Origin: Thermoproteota archaeon
Lineage (GTDB): Archaea > Thermoproteota > Nitrososphaeria_A > Caldarchaeales > Calditenuaceae
Direction of reading: 5' to 3'
DNA length: 64,000 bases
NCBI GenBank assembly: GCA_030550235.1
Contig: JAUQPU010000002.1
Location: 28,602 to 92,601 of the forward strand
Shown: positions 33,288 through 41,984 of the stretch, piece by piece
Layout: each line of letters starts with the position of its first letter
How positions within the stretch are numbered: position 1 is the stretch's first letter
Position numbers and translations under genes: made by a program
The notes under the pieces: model-generated
Databases searched by the model: none
What the model saw: the letters and a program-made list of their open reading frames with translations, nothing else
What the model was told of the DNA's origin: nothing

Positions 33288-34760
33288 ATGTGCGCGAAAT
33301 TCTCCCTCGGTCACGAGTTCAAGTTTGGTTTTTCAACTGTTGGTGTTCAGCATGAGATGGGGATTCCGGGCTCGGAGTTCAGCTCAGACTGGGTTGCCTG
33401 GCTTCACGACCCTGAGAACATTCTTGCAGGGATAGTGAGTGGCGACTCTCCTGAGAATGGGCCTGGATACTGGAGGCTGTTTAGGGAGGACCATGAGAGG
33501 GCCCGGGGGATCGGAATGGATGCGGCCTGGATAACTATTGAATGGGCCAGAATCTTCCCCCGTGCGACCCTCGATGTAAAGGTTCCGGTGGAGAGGAGCG
33601 GCGGAGTCATTACAAGGGTCTTGGTTGAGGATAGGCACCTGAAGGAACTGGAAAAAATCGCGGATATGTCCGCCCTCAATCACTATAGGGAGATTTTATC
33701 CGACTGGAAAAGTAGGGGTGGCCTAGTCATCGCAAACCTGTTCCACTGGTCCCTACCACTCTGGCTTCACGACCCCCTTAAGGTGAGGAAGCTGGGGCCA
33801 GACCGGGCACCATCCGGCTGGGTCGATGAGAGATGCATAGTAGAGTTTGCAAAGCTAGCGGCACTCCTAGCCCGTCACCTAAGCGACGTAGTAGACATGT
33901 GGTATACTATGAATGAGCCTCTCGTAGTAGCTAACGCCGGATACCTCCAAGTGAACTCGGGCTTCCCCCCAGGCTATCTGGACCTCCAGACATACATGAC
34001 GGTCATCAGGAACCTTGAGGTCGCGCATGCAGTAGCTTACGACTCTGTCAAGGCCTACTCTAGGAAGCCTGTCGGTGTGGTGGAGTCTGTGGCAGACTGG
34101 GTGCCACTCACCCCCGCTGACCAACCGGGTGCGGAGAGAGGATTCGAGCTCAACGTCTCTATATATGACAGTGCCGTTAAGGGCTCGATATGGGGGACAA
34201 CAATCGATGAAATTAGAAACCGGCTTGACTGGATCGGCCTAAACTACTATTCAAGGATAGTTGTCAAGTCGGAGGATGGGCTACCATCAGGCTTTAGAAT
34301 AGTGAGTGGGTATGGCTATGGCTGCGAACCCCGCTCCTTCTCGCTAGACAATAGGCCGACCAGCGACTTCGGATGGGAGGTCTATCCCGAGGGCCTCTAT
34401 AACGTGCTCACCAAACTCTACAGCCGCTACAGGCTCCCAATCTACGTTACTGAGAACGGCTGCGCAGACCTTGAAGATCGACTGCGACCTCGCTTTATAG
34501 TTTCCCACCTCTATCAAGTCCATCGCGCCCAGAGGGAGGGCGTTGACTTGAGGGGCTACTTCCACTGGAACCTAATAGATAACCTGGAGTGGGCTAAGGG
34601 GTATAGCATGAGGTTTGGGCTCTTCGAGGTGGACATGTCTACTAAGAAGCGGTTTGCGAGGCCCAGTGCGCTAGTCTTCAGGGAGATTGCCAAGTCTAAG
34701 TCGATACCCGAAGAATTTGAGAACATGGTCGAGCCTCCCCGACGAGTCTCTCCCAGATAG
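33288..34760 (+). CDS. GH1 beta-glycosidase, LacS-like
   Basis: A family 1 retaining glycosidase (beta-glucosidase/beta-galactosidase type). The acid/base is in STMNEP-like YTMNEPLVVAN and the nucleophile in YVTENGCAD. The listed 542-residue ORF overlaps the cupredoxin; the ATG at 33288 gives 490 residues, the normal LacS length, beginning just before KFSLGHEFKFGFSTVGVQHE. High similarity to Sulfolobus LacS across WLHDPENI, GDSPENGPGYW and SGFPPGYL is apparent. No signal peptide is visible, so it acts inside the cell on imported glycosides. Confidence 0.94.
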   Translation: MCAKFSLGHEFKFGFSTVGVQHEMGIPGSEFSSDWVAWLHDPENILAGIVSGDSPENGPGYWRLFREDHERARGIGMDAAWITIEWARIFPRATLDVKVPVERSGGVITRVLVEDRHLKELEKIADMSALNHYREILSDWKSRGGLVIANLFHWSLPLWLHDPLKVRKLGPDRAPSGWVDERCIVEFAKLAALLARHLSDVVDMWYTMNEPLVVANAGYLQVNSGFPPGYLDLQTYMTVIRNLEVAHAVAYDSVKAYSRKPVGVVESVADWVPLTPADQPGAERGFELNVSIYDSAVKGSIWGTTIDEIRNRLDWIGLNYYSRIVVKSEDGLPSGFRIVSGYGYGCEPRSFSLDNRPTSDFGWEVYPEGLYNVLTKLYSRYRLPIYVTENGCADLEDRLRPRFIVSHLYQVHRAQREGVDLRGYFHWNLIDNLEWAKGYSMRFGLFEVDMSTKKRFARPSALVFREIAKSKSIPEEFENMVEPPRRVSPR

Positions 34761-34779
34761 AAAGCCTCACCGATGGGGG

Positions 34780-35100
34780 CTAGTCACTGGTCCACTCGTT
34801 CATCAATCTATCATACCAAGAGTCTTCCTCCTCGATCTCCTCGTAGAGCTTCTCTCTCTGCGCAATCTCGAAGGCCTCCAAGTGATAACATCTCGGCTTC
34901 TGCCTATGTAGTACCCTGAAGTAGAAGTCGTCACAGCTACAGTATGGCGCCTCCGGTAGGAGCAGGTAGTCCCTCTCCCTCCCCACTACTATCCACCTCA
35001 CCCTACCGCTGGGCTTGAAGACGTATCGCTTAACCCGCCCACTCTCCGCCAACACGCGCGGAGCCTCAAGGCTACTGCCAGAATCCTCCCGACCTGACAT
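34780..35100 (-). CDS. SWIM zinc-finger protein
   Basis: With the ATG at 35100, about 106 residues. A SWIM-type zinc finger is visible as APYCSCDDFYFRVLHRQKPRCYHLEAF (C-x-C ... C-x-H). SWIM fingers mediate protein or nucleic-acid contacts. The longer 123-residue ORF starts deep inside the upstream metallophosphoesterase gene and is less likely. Even the chosen start overlaps that gene by 29 bases, suggesting cotranscription. Role unknown. Confidence 0.8.
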   Translation of the reverse strand: MSGREDSGSSLEAPRVLAESGRVKRYVFKPSGRVRWIVVGRERDYLLLPEAPYCSCDDFYFRVLHRQKPRCYHLEAFEIAQREKLYEEIEEEDSWYDRLMNEWTSD

Positions 35101-35893
35101 ACCACTCGACACTCCCCAGCCTCGACCCATCCAGCAACAAGATGCTCGCATCGCTCAGGCTGAATATACCGCTTCTAAGAAGAGGGCTTATTCCCCGGCC
35201 ACCCTCTAGAAGCTGGGAAAGCTCCACACCTTGGAGAGCGTTGTTGAAGTGTGGGAGTACAAGTAGCCTCACTTCCCCCCTCGTAGACCTGTACTCGGCC
35301 TTTTTAGCTTCCCAGATTTTTCCGGCAAGACCTCTGACGAACCTGCTTCTACTTGTCTTCATCGCTAGGAATACCTTTCGCCTTGAACCCGGCCCCCGCG
35401 CCAGGCTAATCATGGGGTGGGTATGACCGATTATTATGAGCTTTGCATCTGCGGCCTGTGGAGGAGGCCAGCAATGGCCATGAAGCATCCAAACCTCTCC
35501 TATCCGAAATCCTCGGCCAGACACCACCCTAGCCATATTCCCTGCCAGGCTCATTATCCCGGCATCATGATTGCCGGGGGTGATTATTATTTCGTTTACA
35601 TTGTTCTTCAGCTTCTGCAGCAGCTCCACTACCTGCCTAGACTCCCTCCAGCTAACACCAGCCACCCTATGCTTCACATCGCCCAGCAGAACCAATGTAT
35701 CAACGCCATAATTTTCTAAGAGCTTTAAGACCCTCTCTAGAATGTTTGGAAGCTGGTTGGGGAAGTATATGCCCTCCCTTGCAAGCTCTACCTCGTATCC
35801 AAGGTGGAGGTCTGAGAGGATAAGAAACCTCCTACCCTCCGTCTCCAAGACTAGGGCAGCATCCTCTCCGATGAATTCTATCTTCACCCTCAA
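35072..35893 (-). CDS. Calcineurin-like metallophosphoesterase
   Basis: A 273-residue archaeal phosphoesterase. Metal motifs: ILSDLHLGYEVELA (about residue 27), VLLGDVKHR, ITPGNHDAG, MLHGHCWPP and IIIGHTHPM. These match the archaeal ICC-like/Lhr-associated phosphoesterases. The function in DNA repair suggested for relatives is not shown here. It is convergent with nothing and followed by the SWIM gene on the same strand. Confidence 0.88.
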   Translation of the reverse strand: MRVKIEFIGEDAALVLETEGRRFLILSDLHLGYEVELAREGIYFPNQLPNILERVLKLLENYGVDTLVLLGDVKHRVAGVSWRESRQVVELLQKLKNNVNEIIITPGNHDAGIMSLAGNMARVVSGRGFRIGEVWMLHGHCWPPPQAADAKLIIIGHTHPMISLARGPGSRRKVFLAMKTSRSRFVRGLAGKIWEAKKAEYRSTRGEVRLLVLPHFNNALQGVELSQLLEGGRGISPLLRSGIFSLSDASILLLDGSRLGSVEWYVRSGGFWQ

Positions 35894-35920
35894 ATGAGAG
35901 ACCGTGAGCGCTGTTTATTC

Positions 35921-37057
35921 TTAGCGCTTCTGCAGCTCTGCAAGCCTCTCGGGAAGGAAATCCTTCACGATGAACTCCAACCCATACCTCGAGAAGGCCT
36001 CAAGCTCGGCCTTCCTCTTAATCTTGCCGAAATACTGGACCTCTCTCCTCCACGGGTCCACAGTGTACCTCGGATCCTGCTCCAGCTCTTTAAGCCTCTT
36101 GAAGTCCTGCTCCGTAAGCCTCATCGCGGGAAGTTTATATTTGGTGATGTCTGTAGCGTATACTCCTGACCAGACAGCATCTGGTACATTGATCTCTTTG
36201 ATGTGTGCTGAGAGGGCTGAGCCGTGGATGAGCACGCTTGCGATGTGGACTCCATAGGGGTCTGCGTCTGTGAATATATACACAGGGAGGTTCAGCTCCT
36301 CTCTAAGCCTCCGTATAAGCTTCCTACAGTTCCTCGGAGACTGGCCTGCTGTGTGTATAAGTAGTGCCTTAAATTTCTTATCAGCCCTCTCCTCGACGAA
36401 CCTGCTGAAGACCGCGCCCTTCTCTATGACGAAGACCTGCTCCGCGCCGCATCTCGCGAACTCAGCGGTTGTTAGTGCCGGCCCTATAGCGTAGCCGTCC
36501 GGGTGTGCTGAGAGGTCAATCCTCTGCCCCCTGAACCCGGGTATAGTGTATTCAATGACTAGGTCGCCGTAAATCGAGGCCCTTTCCTCGGGGAATATGT
36601 TCATGTCCTCCCTGGGCTGGTTGATGAGGCTCTCAACCTCCATTATTACTTCGTCACTCTCGTCCTGAGACTCAAAGTCTATACCCTCGCCTATAGCCAC
36701 GTAGTATGTGTCCCTGAGTGTTGAGGTTTTCCCGGTTGTCAAGAGCTGCTTGGCAAACTTGGACACCCAGACAAGCTGGGCGAAGGGTCTAAGGTGTCTA
36801 ATATTCCCTACGGTCCTCTCAGCCCTCTTCGGGCCTAGAACATACTGGCGGAGGCTAGGGTCATAGACTATGTTTTTAGTGCTCCTAACGGGGAGGTAGA
36901 GTGTCGGCCACTCACCACTGTTAAAGGCCTTAACGATCTCCTCGCCGGCCTTCTTCAGCTTACTAAGCACGATCTTCTTAATCTCATCTGACCTGTAGTG
37001 TTGTGTACGTCCTGCTTCGCCGCCAGGAGCCACGCCCTTCTTTCTCGGCATGACCAC
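35921..37057 (-). CDS. top6A: DNA topoisomerase VI subunit A
   Basis: A 378-residue Spo11-family subunit, the DNA-cleaving half of the type IIB topoisomerase. The catalytic tyrosine lies in KTSTLRDTYYVA (about residue 115). The TOPRIM domain shows VFVIEKGAVFSRF (metal glutamate) and VYIFTDADPYGVHIASVL (D-x-D). The partner ATPase subunit B is not adjacent and is not in this window, unlike the usual top6B-top6A operon. Confidence 0.94.
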   Translation of the reverse strand: MVMPRKKGVAPGGEAGRTQHYRSDEIKKIVLSKLKKAGEEIVKAFNSGEWPTLYLPVRSTKNIVYDPSLRQYVLGPKRAERTVGNIRHLRPFAQLVWVSKFAKQLLTTGKTSTLRDTYYVAIGEGIDFESQDESDEVIMEVESLINQPREDMNIFPEERASIYGDLVIEYTIPGFRGQRIDLSAHPDGYAIGPALTTAEFARCGAEQVFVIEKGAVFSRFVEERADKKFKALLIHTAGQSPRNCRKLIRRLREELNLPVYIFTDADPYGVHIASVLIHGSALSAHIKEINVPDAVWSGVYATDITKYKLPAMRLTEQDFKRLKELEQDPRYTVDPWRREVQYFGKIKRKAELEAFSRYGLEFIVKDFLPERLAELQKR

Positions 37058-37115
37058 CTATTCCATGTATCGAGGTGCCTAATTAACGAGAGGCGGAGAG
37101 ATGCCTGGAGTATTT

Positions 37116-38615
37116 CTACTTTGGAACAGAGGCTAGCTGGAAAACTATCGAGAGGAATGGCGAGGCATAGACGCCTATCAGGACGCAGAGGGCCGCTAAG
37201 ACCAGAAGGGGGGCAAGCATCACCGGCCTAGCCTCGTGGCTTACAGACGATTTCCCAGTCTCAGGCTTCAGGAATAGAACCTGCACAACCCTCAAGTGAT
37301 ACATCGCGCCTATGATGACGTTTACTAGCATAATCGCGCCAGGCAGAAACTGGCCGGCCGAGAACGCCGCCAGGATTATGGCGTACTCGCTGACGAAGGA
37401 GTTTAACCCGGGAATCCCAGCGAGGCTAAAGGCACCTATAGAGTAGGTGGCCGCTGAGAGGGGCATCCTCCTACCTATCCCCGAGAGCTCGTCCAGATTT
37501 CTAGTCCCTGAAGCCTCTATGATACAGCCTGCGGAGAGGAAGAGGAGGGCCTTAGCGATCGCGTGGTTGAGTACATGGAGGAGGGCTCCAGCCAATGCCA
37601 GTGGAGTGTTAATGCTCAGAGCCAAGGCGATGTAGCCTATGTTAGCTATGCTACTGAAGGCCAGGAGCCTCTTAATATCGCTCTGAAAAACGGCCATAAC
37701 ATTGCCGATAGTCATTGTGAGTAGGGCCAGGGCCATCAGGCCAGCGGACCAGCCATACATCTCCGCGGGGTAGAGGAGAGTGAATACTCGGATCATGGCG
37801 AATACGCCAGTTTTGATCACGACGCCTGAAAGCATCGCGCTGATGGGGCTCGGAGCAGCTGGGTGTGCGTCTGGGAGCCAGTAATGGAAGGGCGACATAG
37901 CTATGTTGACGCCCAGCCCCCCGATGATTAAGACTAAGGCAGCTATGTTCCAGAGCTCAAACCTTGCGCTCTGACTGGCCAAGACGCTTGACAATTCACC
38001 GAACTCAAGAGTCCCTGATAGACCATAGAGGAGTGAAAGACCGAAGAGAATGGCTGCCGACCCCGTTGAACTCATTATCAAGTACTTCAGTGAGGCCTCA
38101 ACTGACTCCCACTCCCTATAGTTGAAGGCTACGAGAAGGTAGGAGGAGATGCTCATGATTTCCCAGAAGATGAAGAATGTGACAAAGTCGCCTGAGAAGA
38201 AGACTCCAACCATGCCCAGAACCATGACAAGGAGTAGAGTGTAGAACTCCGCGCTCCTGTTTTTGATGTATCCAAGAGAATAAACTGCAGATAGTAGGCC
38301 TATGCCGAGGATTATTGAGGTGAAATAGTATGTTAGGTCGTCAGCCATGATTATTGAGCCTGGGGCCTGGCTGAATCTGGCCGTCAGAGTCCCCGGCCTC
38401 GCTGTGAGGCTCTGCCATAGGGCGTAGGCCAGGACCAGAGTCGCGTAAACCCCCACTATTTTAGGAGCCTTCAAAAACCTGGCCAGAATCATCAATATAG
38501 GAGAAACTAGCACAGCACCTAGCAGCAGAGTCAGAATCGGTATGCTCATGATCCCCGGAACTAGCTCAGCCATGCTTGGCACTATTCTCTGAGAACCGGA
38601 ATTTATGGTTACCAC
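37116..38615 (-). CDS. Antiporter-like NADH-quinone oxidoreductase subunit (NuoN/MrpD type)
   Basis: A 499-residue protein with about 14 membrane helices of the proton-translocating NuoL/M/N and MrpD family. Key features are FFIFWEIMSISSYLLVAFNYRE (helix-5 glutamate), LLFGLSLLYGLSG, PFHYWLPDAHPAAPSPISAMLSGVVIKTG (helix-7/8 lysine region) and HVLNHAIAKALLFLSAG. It stands alone with no other nuo or mrp genes, so it may belong to a complex encoded elsewhere. The exact subunit (N, M or MrpD) is uncertain. Confidence 0.85.
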   Translation of the reverse strand: MVTINSGSQRIVPSMAELVPGIMSIPILTLLLGAVLVSPILMILARFLKAPKIVGVYATLVLAYALWQSLTARPGTLTARFSQAPGSIIMADDLTYYFTSIILGIGLLSAVYSLGYIKNRSAEFYTLLLVMVLGMVGVFFSGDFVTFFIFWEIMSISSYLLVAFNYREWESVEASLKYLIMSSTGSAAILFGLSLLYGLSGTLEFGELSSVLASQSARFELWNIAALVLIIGGLGVNIAMSPFHYWLPDAHPAAPSPISAMLSGVVIKTGVFAMIRVFTLLYPAEMYGWSAGLMALALLTMTIGNVMAVFQSDIKRLLAFSSIANIGYIALALSINTPLALAGALLHVLNHAIAKALLFLSAGCIIEASGTRNLDELSGIGRRMPLSAATYSIGAFSLAGIPGLNSFVSEYAIILAAFSAGQFLPGAIMLVNVIIGAMYHLRVVQVLFLKPETGKSSVSHEARPVMLAPLLVLAALCVLIGVYASPFLSIVFQLASVPK

Positions 38616-38620
38616 ACTGG

Positions 38621-39403
38621 CTAGCTTGATCTGGAGAAGAAGTCCATTCTCCCCCCATCTACAGAAATTATTTGACCGGTGATGAATCCGGCGCGGTCAG
38701 AGGCTAGGAAGGCCACTACCTCCGCAATGTCTATGGGCTCGCCTACCCTTCTCAAAGCCGTTATCGACTCTAGATGCTTAATGGTTGACTGCAGCTCCTC
38801 TGCCGGCCTATCCATTGTCATATCCGTTTTTGTGAAGCCGGGTGCGACGGCGTTGACGGTTATTCCATATTCTCCGAGCTCGAATGCAAGCCTTTTAGTC
38901 AGAGTTATTATCGCCCCCTTAGTCATGGCGTAGTAGGTTGTGTTGCGTGAGGTGGTTCCGAAGGCTGCTATCGAGGCTATGTTGATTATTCTGCCATATC
39001 GCTGCCGCATCATGTGCCTGAGACTCGCAGCTATGCAGTAGATGACCCCCTTGACGTTAACTTCAATCATCCGGTCAAGTATACCTATGTCGTCAAGTAC
39101 CCCACCTCTGATGAGGATTCCCGCGTTATTGACGAGTATGTCCAGTTTGCCGAAGGTTTCAACGGTCTTCTCGACCATCGCCTCAACCTCCTCTTTTGAC
39201 GCGACATCCGCCCTAATTGCTATCGCCTCCCCACCACTTTCCACGATCCGAGACACCACTTTACTCGCAGCAGCTTCACTCTTGCTATAATTACAAACAA
39301 CCCTCGCACCGCTAACCCCAAGTCTAGTCGCAATAGCAGCACCTATCCCCCGCGAAGCACCAGTCACAAGGGCCACACGACCTCTCAGAGAATCGGAACC
39401 CAT
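38621..39403 (-). CDS. Short-chain dehydrogenase/reductase, FabG-like
   Basis: About 260 residues from the ATG at 39403 (the longer GTG start adds six residues). Classical SDR: VALVTGASRGIGAAIATRLG dinucleotide loop, NNAG in VNNAGILIRGG, active-site IINIASIAAFG, YYAMTKGAI (Tyr-x-x-x-Lys), and the C-terminal FLASDRAGFITGQIISVDGG. Closest in pattern to 3-oxoacyl-reductases, but archaea use such enzymes on many substrates. It lies 5 bases upstream of the antiporter-like gene on the same strand. Confidence 0.88.
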   Translation of the reverse strand: MGSDSLRGRVALVTGASRGIGAAIATRLGVSGARVVCNYSKSEAAASKVVSRIVESGGEAIAIRADVASKEEVEAMVEKTVETFGKLDILVNNAGILIRGGVLDDIGILDRMIEVNVKGVIYCIAASLRHMMRQRYGRIINIASIAAFGTTSRNTTYYAMTKGAIITLTKRLAFELGEYGITVNAVAPGFTKTDMTMDRPAEELQSTIKHLESITALRRVGEPIDIAEVVAFLASDRAGFITGQIISVDGGRMDFFSRSS

Positions 39404-39471
39404 CAGAACACCCGTAAACACTCCACGATTTATGTAATACTATTTGTCTAAGCCTTCTATTTCTCTATCAT

Positions 39472-40020
39472 GTGCGGTTCGGAATAGTGACTACAATCAT
39501 TACACTCACCGCCTATGCTGTGCTGGGTTTGGCACTAGCCCCTACCGAAGGCAGGGAGGGGTTAGGATTAGTCCCGAGGGATGTGGCTTCATCTTTCCCT
39601 CACATCATAGCCGTAATAAATCTGTCTACAGTGGTGCTTCTCCAGCTGGGGTACCGCAGTATCCGGGGCAAGAGGGTATACCGGCACGCAGGCTTCATGG
39701 GCGCCTCCTTCACACTTATTGTAGCCTTCCTAGTCCTATACGTCTTGAAGGTTGCTACACTGGGTCCAGAGGTCTACAAGGGCCCAGACATCTTGCGAAG
39801 CCTAGTCTACCTCCCCGCCCTAACGATACATCTAGCGCTCTCAATCATCTCAGTTCCACTTGTTGTCTACAACGCTTTGACAGGGTTATGGCTTAGGACT
39901 CGGGCTGGAGTCTCGTATCATCGACGTGTGGGGAGAATAGCCTATCCTGCATGGACAGTCAGCCTAGTCCTCGGCCTACTCGTCTATACTATGCTCCGAC
40001 TCCCGATTGGTGGGGGCTAG
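39472..40020 (+). CDS. DUF420-like membrane protein
   Basis: 182 residues with five or so membrane helices and conserved histidines at membrane edges (VYRHAGFMGAS, LTIHLALSI, SYHRRVGRIAYPAW). The pattern matches the DUF420/YozB family, small proteins often near cytochrome oxidase assembly genes. Such histidines could bind heme or metal. The 150-residue ORF in the other frame is a shadow. The end overlaps oppF by four bases, convergently. Confidence 0.75.
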   Translation: MRFGIVTTIITLTAYAVLGLALAPTEGREGLGLVPRDVASSFPHIIAVINLSTVVLLQLGYRSIRGKRVYRHAGFMGASFTLIVAFLVLYVLKVATLGPEVYKGPDILRSLVYLPALTIHLALSIISVPLVVYNALTGLWLRTRAGVSYHRRVGRIAYPAWTVSLVLGLLVYTMLRLPIGGG

Positions 40021-41018
40021 GCCACAGAAGTAGTTCCTCTCATGATCTCTTCTGCCCTGTGGCAGGCTACAAAGTGCCTCGGCATATACTCGATTAGCGC
40101 TGGCTTCTCAGTTCTGCACCTCTCAATAGCTACTGGACATCGTGTATGGAATTTACAGCCGCTAGGCGGATTCAAGGGGCTGGGCGGCTCCCCCTTAATT
40201 GCCAGTCTCCTTCTACGCCGGTTAGCAGGGTCAGGCTCAGGAACACTGTTTAGAAGCATAATGGTGTAAGGGTGGATGGGTGTCTTCAGGACGCTCGGCG
40301 TTAAACCAGTCTCGGCTATCTCGCCGAGATACATGACAGCAATTCTCTCAGCGACATATCTAGCCGTGGCTATGTCGTGCGTGATGTAGAGGACACCCAT
40401 CTCCCTGCTATCCCTTATACTCTTCAAGAGTAGGAGGATCTCGGCTCTACTGGAGGCATCAATCATCGAGACCGGCTCATCAGCGACGATATACTCTGGG
40501 CCGAGAACTAGGGCCCTAGCTATGTTGACTCGTTGCCTCTGCCCGCCGCTGAGCTCGTGAGGATATCTGTTCACAAATTCCTCAGGCGGGACCAGCTTAA
40601 CGTCCTCCAGAGCTCTATAAACGGTCTCCTTAATCTCCTCTCTATGATATCCATGTATCTCCAGCGGCTCGGCCACTATATCGCCAATCCTCATAAACGG
40701 GTTAAGGCTGGAGTATGGGTCTTGGAAGATTATCTGCATCTTCTTCCTAAAACTCTTCTCGCGAAGCTCATCCTCCTTCATCTTCGAGATGTCTTGGCCC
40801 TTGAAGAGTATTCTTCCACTAGTCAAGTCTAAAAGTCTGAGGGACACTCTCCCGAGAGTAGATTTTCCACACCCCGACTCGCCAACAACAGCCATTGTCT
40901 CCTTCTTCCAAATTGAGAGCGTCACGCCATCTAGGGCTTTTAGAATCTTTGAACCAAGCAGCCCTGATCTGACATCATAGTATTTTTTGACATTCTCGAG
41001 ACGTATTACCTCCTCCAT
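40017..41018 (-). CDS. oppF: Oligopeptide/oligosaccharide ABC transporter ATPase, OppF type
   Basis: A 333-residue ABC ATPase. Walker A VVGESGCGKSTLGRVSLRLL (about residue 43), signature HELSGGQRQRVNIARALV, Walker B YIVADEPVSMIDAS and the H-loop YITHDIATARY. The C-terminal oligopeptide-permease extension with CKFHTRCPVAIERCRTEKP (possible Fe-S cluster cysteines) identifies the Opp/Dpp group. Last gene of the leftward oppBCDF operon. Confidence 0.92.
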   Translation of the reverse strand: MEEVIRLENVKKYYDVRSGLLGSKILKALDGVTLSIWKKETMAVVGESGCGKSTLGRVSLRLLDLTSGRILFKGQDISKMKEDELREKSFRKKMQIIFQDPYSSLNPFMRIGDIVAEPLEIHGYHREEIKETVYRALEDVKLVPPEEFVNRYPHELSGGQRQRVNIARALVLGPEYIVADEPVSMIDASSRAEILLLLKSIRDSREMGVLYITHDIATARYVAERIAVMYLGEIAETGLTPSVLKTPIHPYTIMLLNSVPEPDPANRRRRRLAIKGEPPSPLNPPSGCKFHTRCPVAIERCRTEKPALIEYMPRHFVACHRAEEIMRGTTSVA

Positions 41019-41021
41019 TCT

Positions 41022-41984
41022 TCATTCACCATGAAGCCAACATCTGGCTACGTGCCCCTCACCTACCTTAAAGAGCGGAGGCTCCTCCCTCATGCACCTG
41101 TCGAAGACATAAGGGCATCTCGGATGGAACCTGCAGCCTGGAGGCGGTGAGGCTAGGTCGGGTGGGCGGCCCGGAATGAACTCCGGTATAGTCTCGCCTC
41201 TGAGTCTCGGTATGCTTGCCAGTAGCTTCTCAGTGTACGGGTGCTTAGGCGCCTCACCTAGAACTCTTTCAGCCGATCCAAGCTCAACGACCTGCCCACC
41301 ATACATCACCATTATCCTATCCGCAATATCGCTGGCCAGTGACACATCATGTGTTATGAAAATTACGCTGAGGCTAAACCTCTCGATAAGGTCTTTGACT
41401 AAGTTTATTATCTGGGCCTGGATTGTTACGTCGAGCGCCGAGGTCGGCTCATCAAGTATCAGAATCCTAGGATTCATGACTAGCGACATCGCGATAACTA
41501 TTCTCTGCCTCATCCCACCGCTCAGCTCGTGGGGATATCTGTAGTAGAACTCGCGAGGCAGACCTACCAGCTCGATCATCTCCATGGCCCTTCTCCGAGC
41601 TTCCTCCCTCGAGGCCCCTCCATTATATATCAGGGGCTCTGCAATCTGCTCACCTACTTTAAGGACAGGGTTCAGGGAGTTCATCGCCCCTTGGAAAACC
41701 ATTGCTATTACTCTCCAGCTATACCTCCTCCTGAAATCGGCTAGGTTTAGGGATAGAGTGTCCTCCCCGTCGATGTAGACGTGGCCGGAGATTATGGAGG
41801 CGTTGGTTGGAAGAGCCCTTATTAGGGTTAGACCCAGAGTAGACTTACCGCTACCAGACTCACCCACTATGGCGAGGCTCTCACCACGCGCTAGGCCGAA
41901 GGATACATCGTCAACTGCCCGCACAGCACCTCTCTCAGTCCGGTAGTAGACCCTCAGCCCCTCCACCACTAATGCCTCATTCAT
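41022..41984 (-). CDS. oppD: Oligopeptide/oligosaccharide ABC transporter ATPase, OppD type
   Basis: A 320-residue ABC ATPase. Walker A IVGESGSGKSTLGLTLIRAL (about residue 37), signature HELSGGMRQRIVIAMSLV, Walker B ILILDEPTSALDVT, H-loop FITHDVSLASD, and the Opp C-terminal CRFHPRCPYVFDRCMREEPP. It forms the heterodimeric motor with the neighbouring OppF protein. It abuts oppC and lies 3 bases from oppF. Confidence 0.92.
   Translation of the reverse strand: MNEALVVEGLRVYYRTERGAVRAVDDVSFGLARGESLAIVGESGSGKSTLGLTLIRALPTNASIISGHVYIDGEDTLSLNLADFRRRYSWRVIAMVFQGAMNSLNPVLKVGEQIAEPLIYNGGASREEARRRAMEMIELVGLPREFYYRYPHELSGGMRQRIVIAMSLVMNPRILILDEPTSALDVTIQAQIINLVKDLIERFSLSVIFITHDVSLASDIADRIMVMYGGQVVELGSAERVLGEAPKHPYTEKLLASIPRLRGETIPEFIPGRPPDLASPPPGCRFHPRCPYVFDRCMREEPPLFKVGEGHVARCWLHGE

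Noticed and set aside
39444-39896. 150-residue plus ORF overlapping the DUF420 gene
   Set aside because: Another frame of the same DNA; low-complexity and without membrane pattern.
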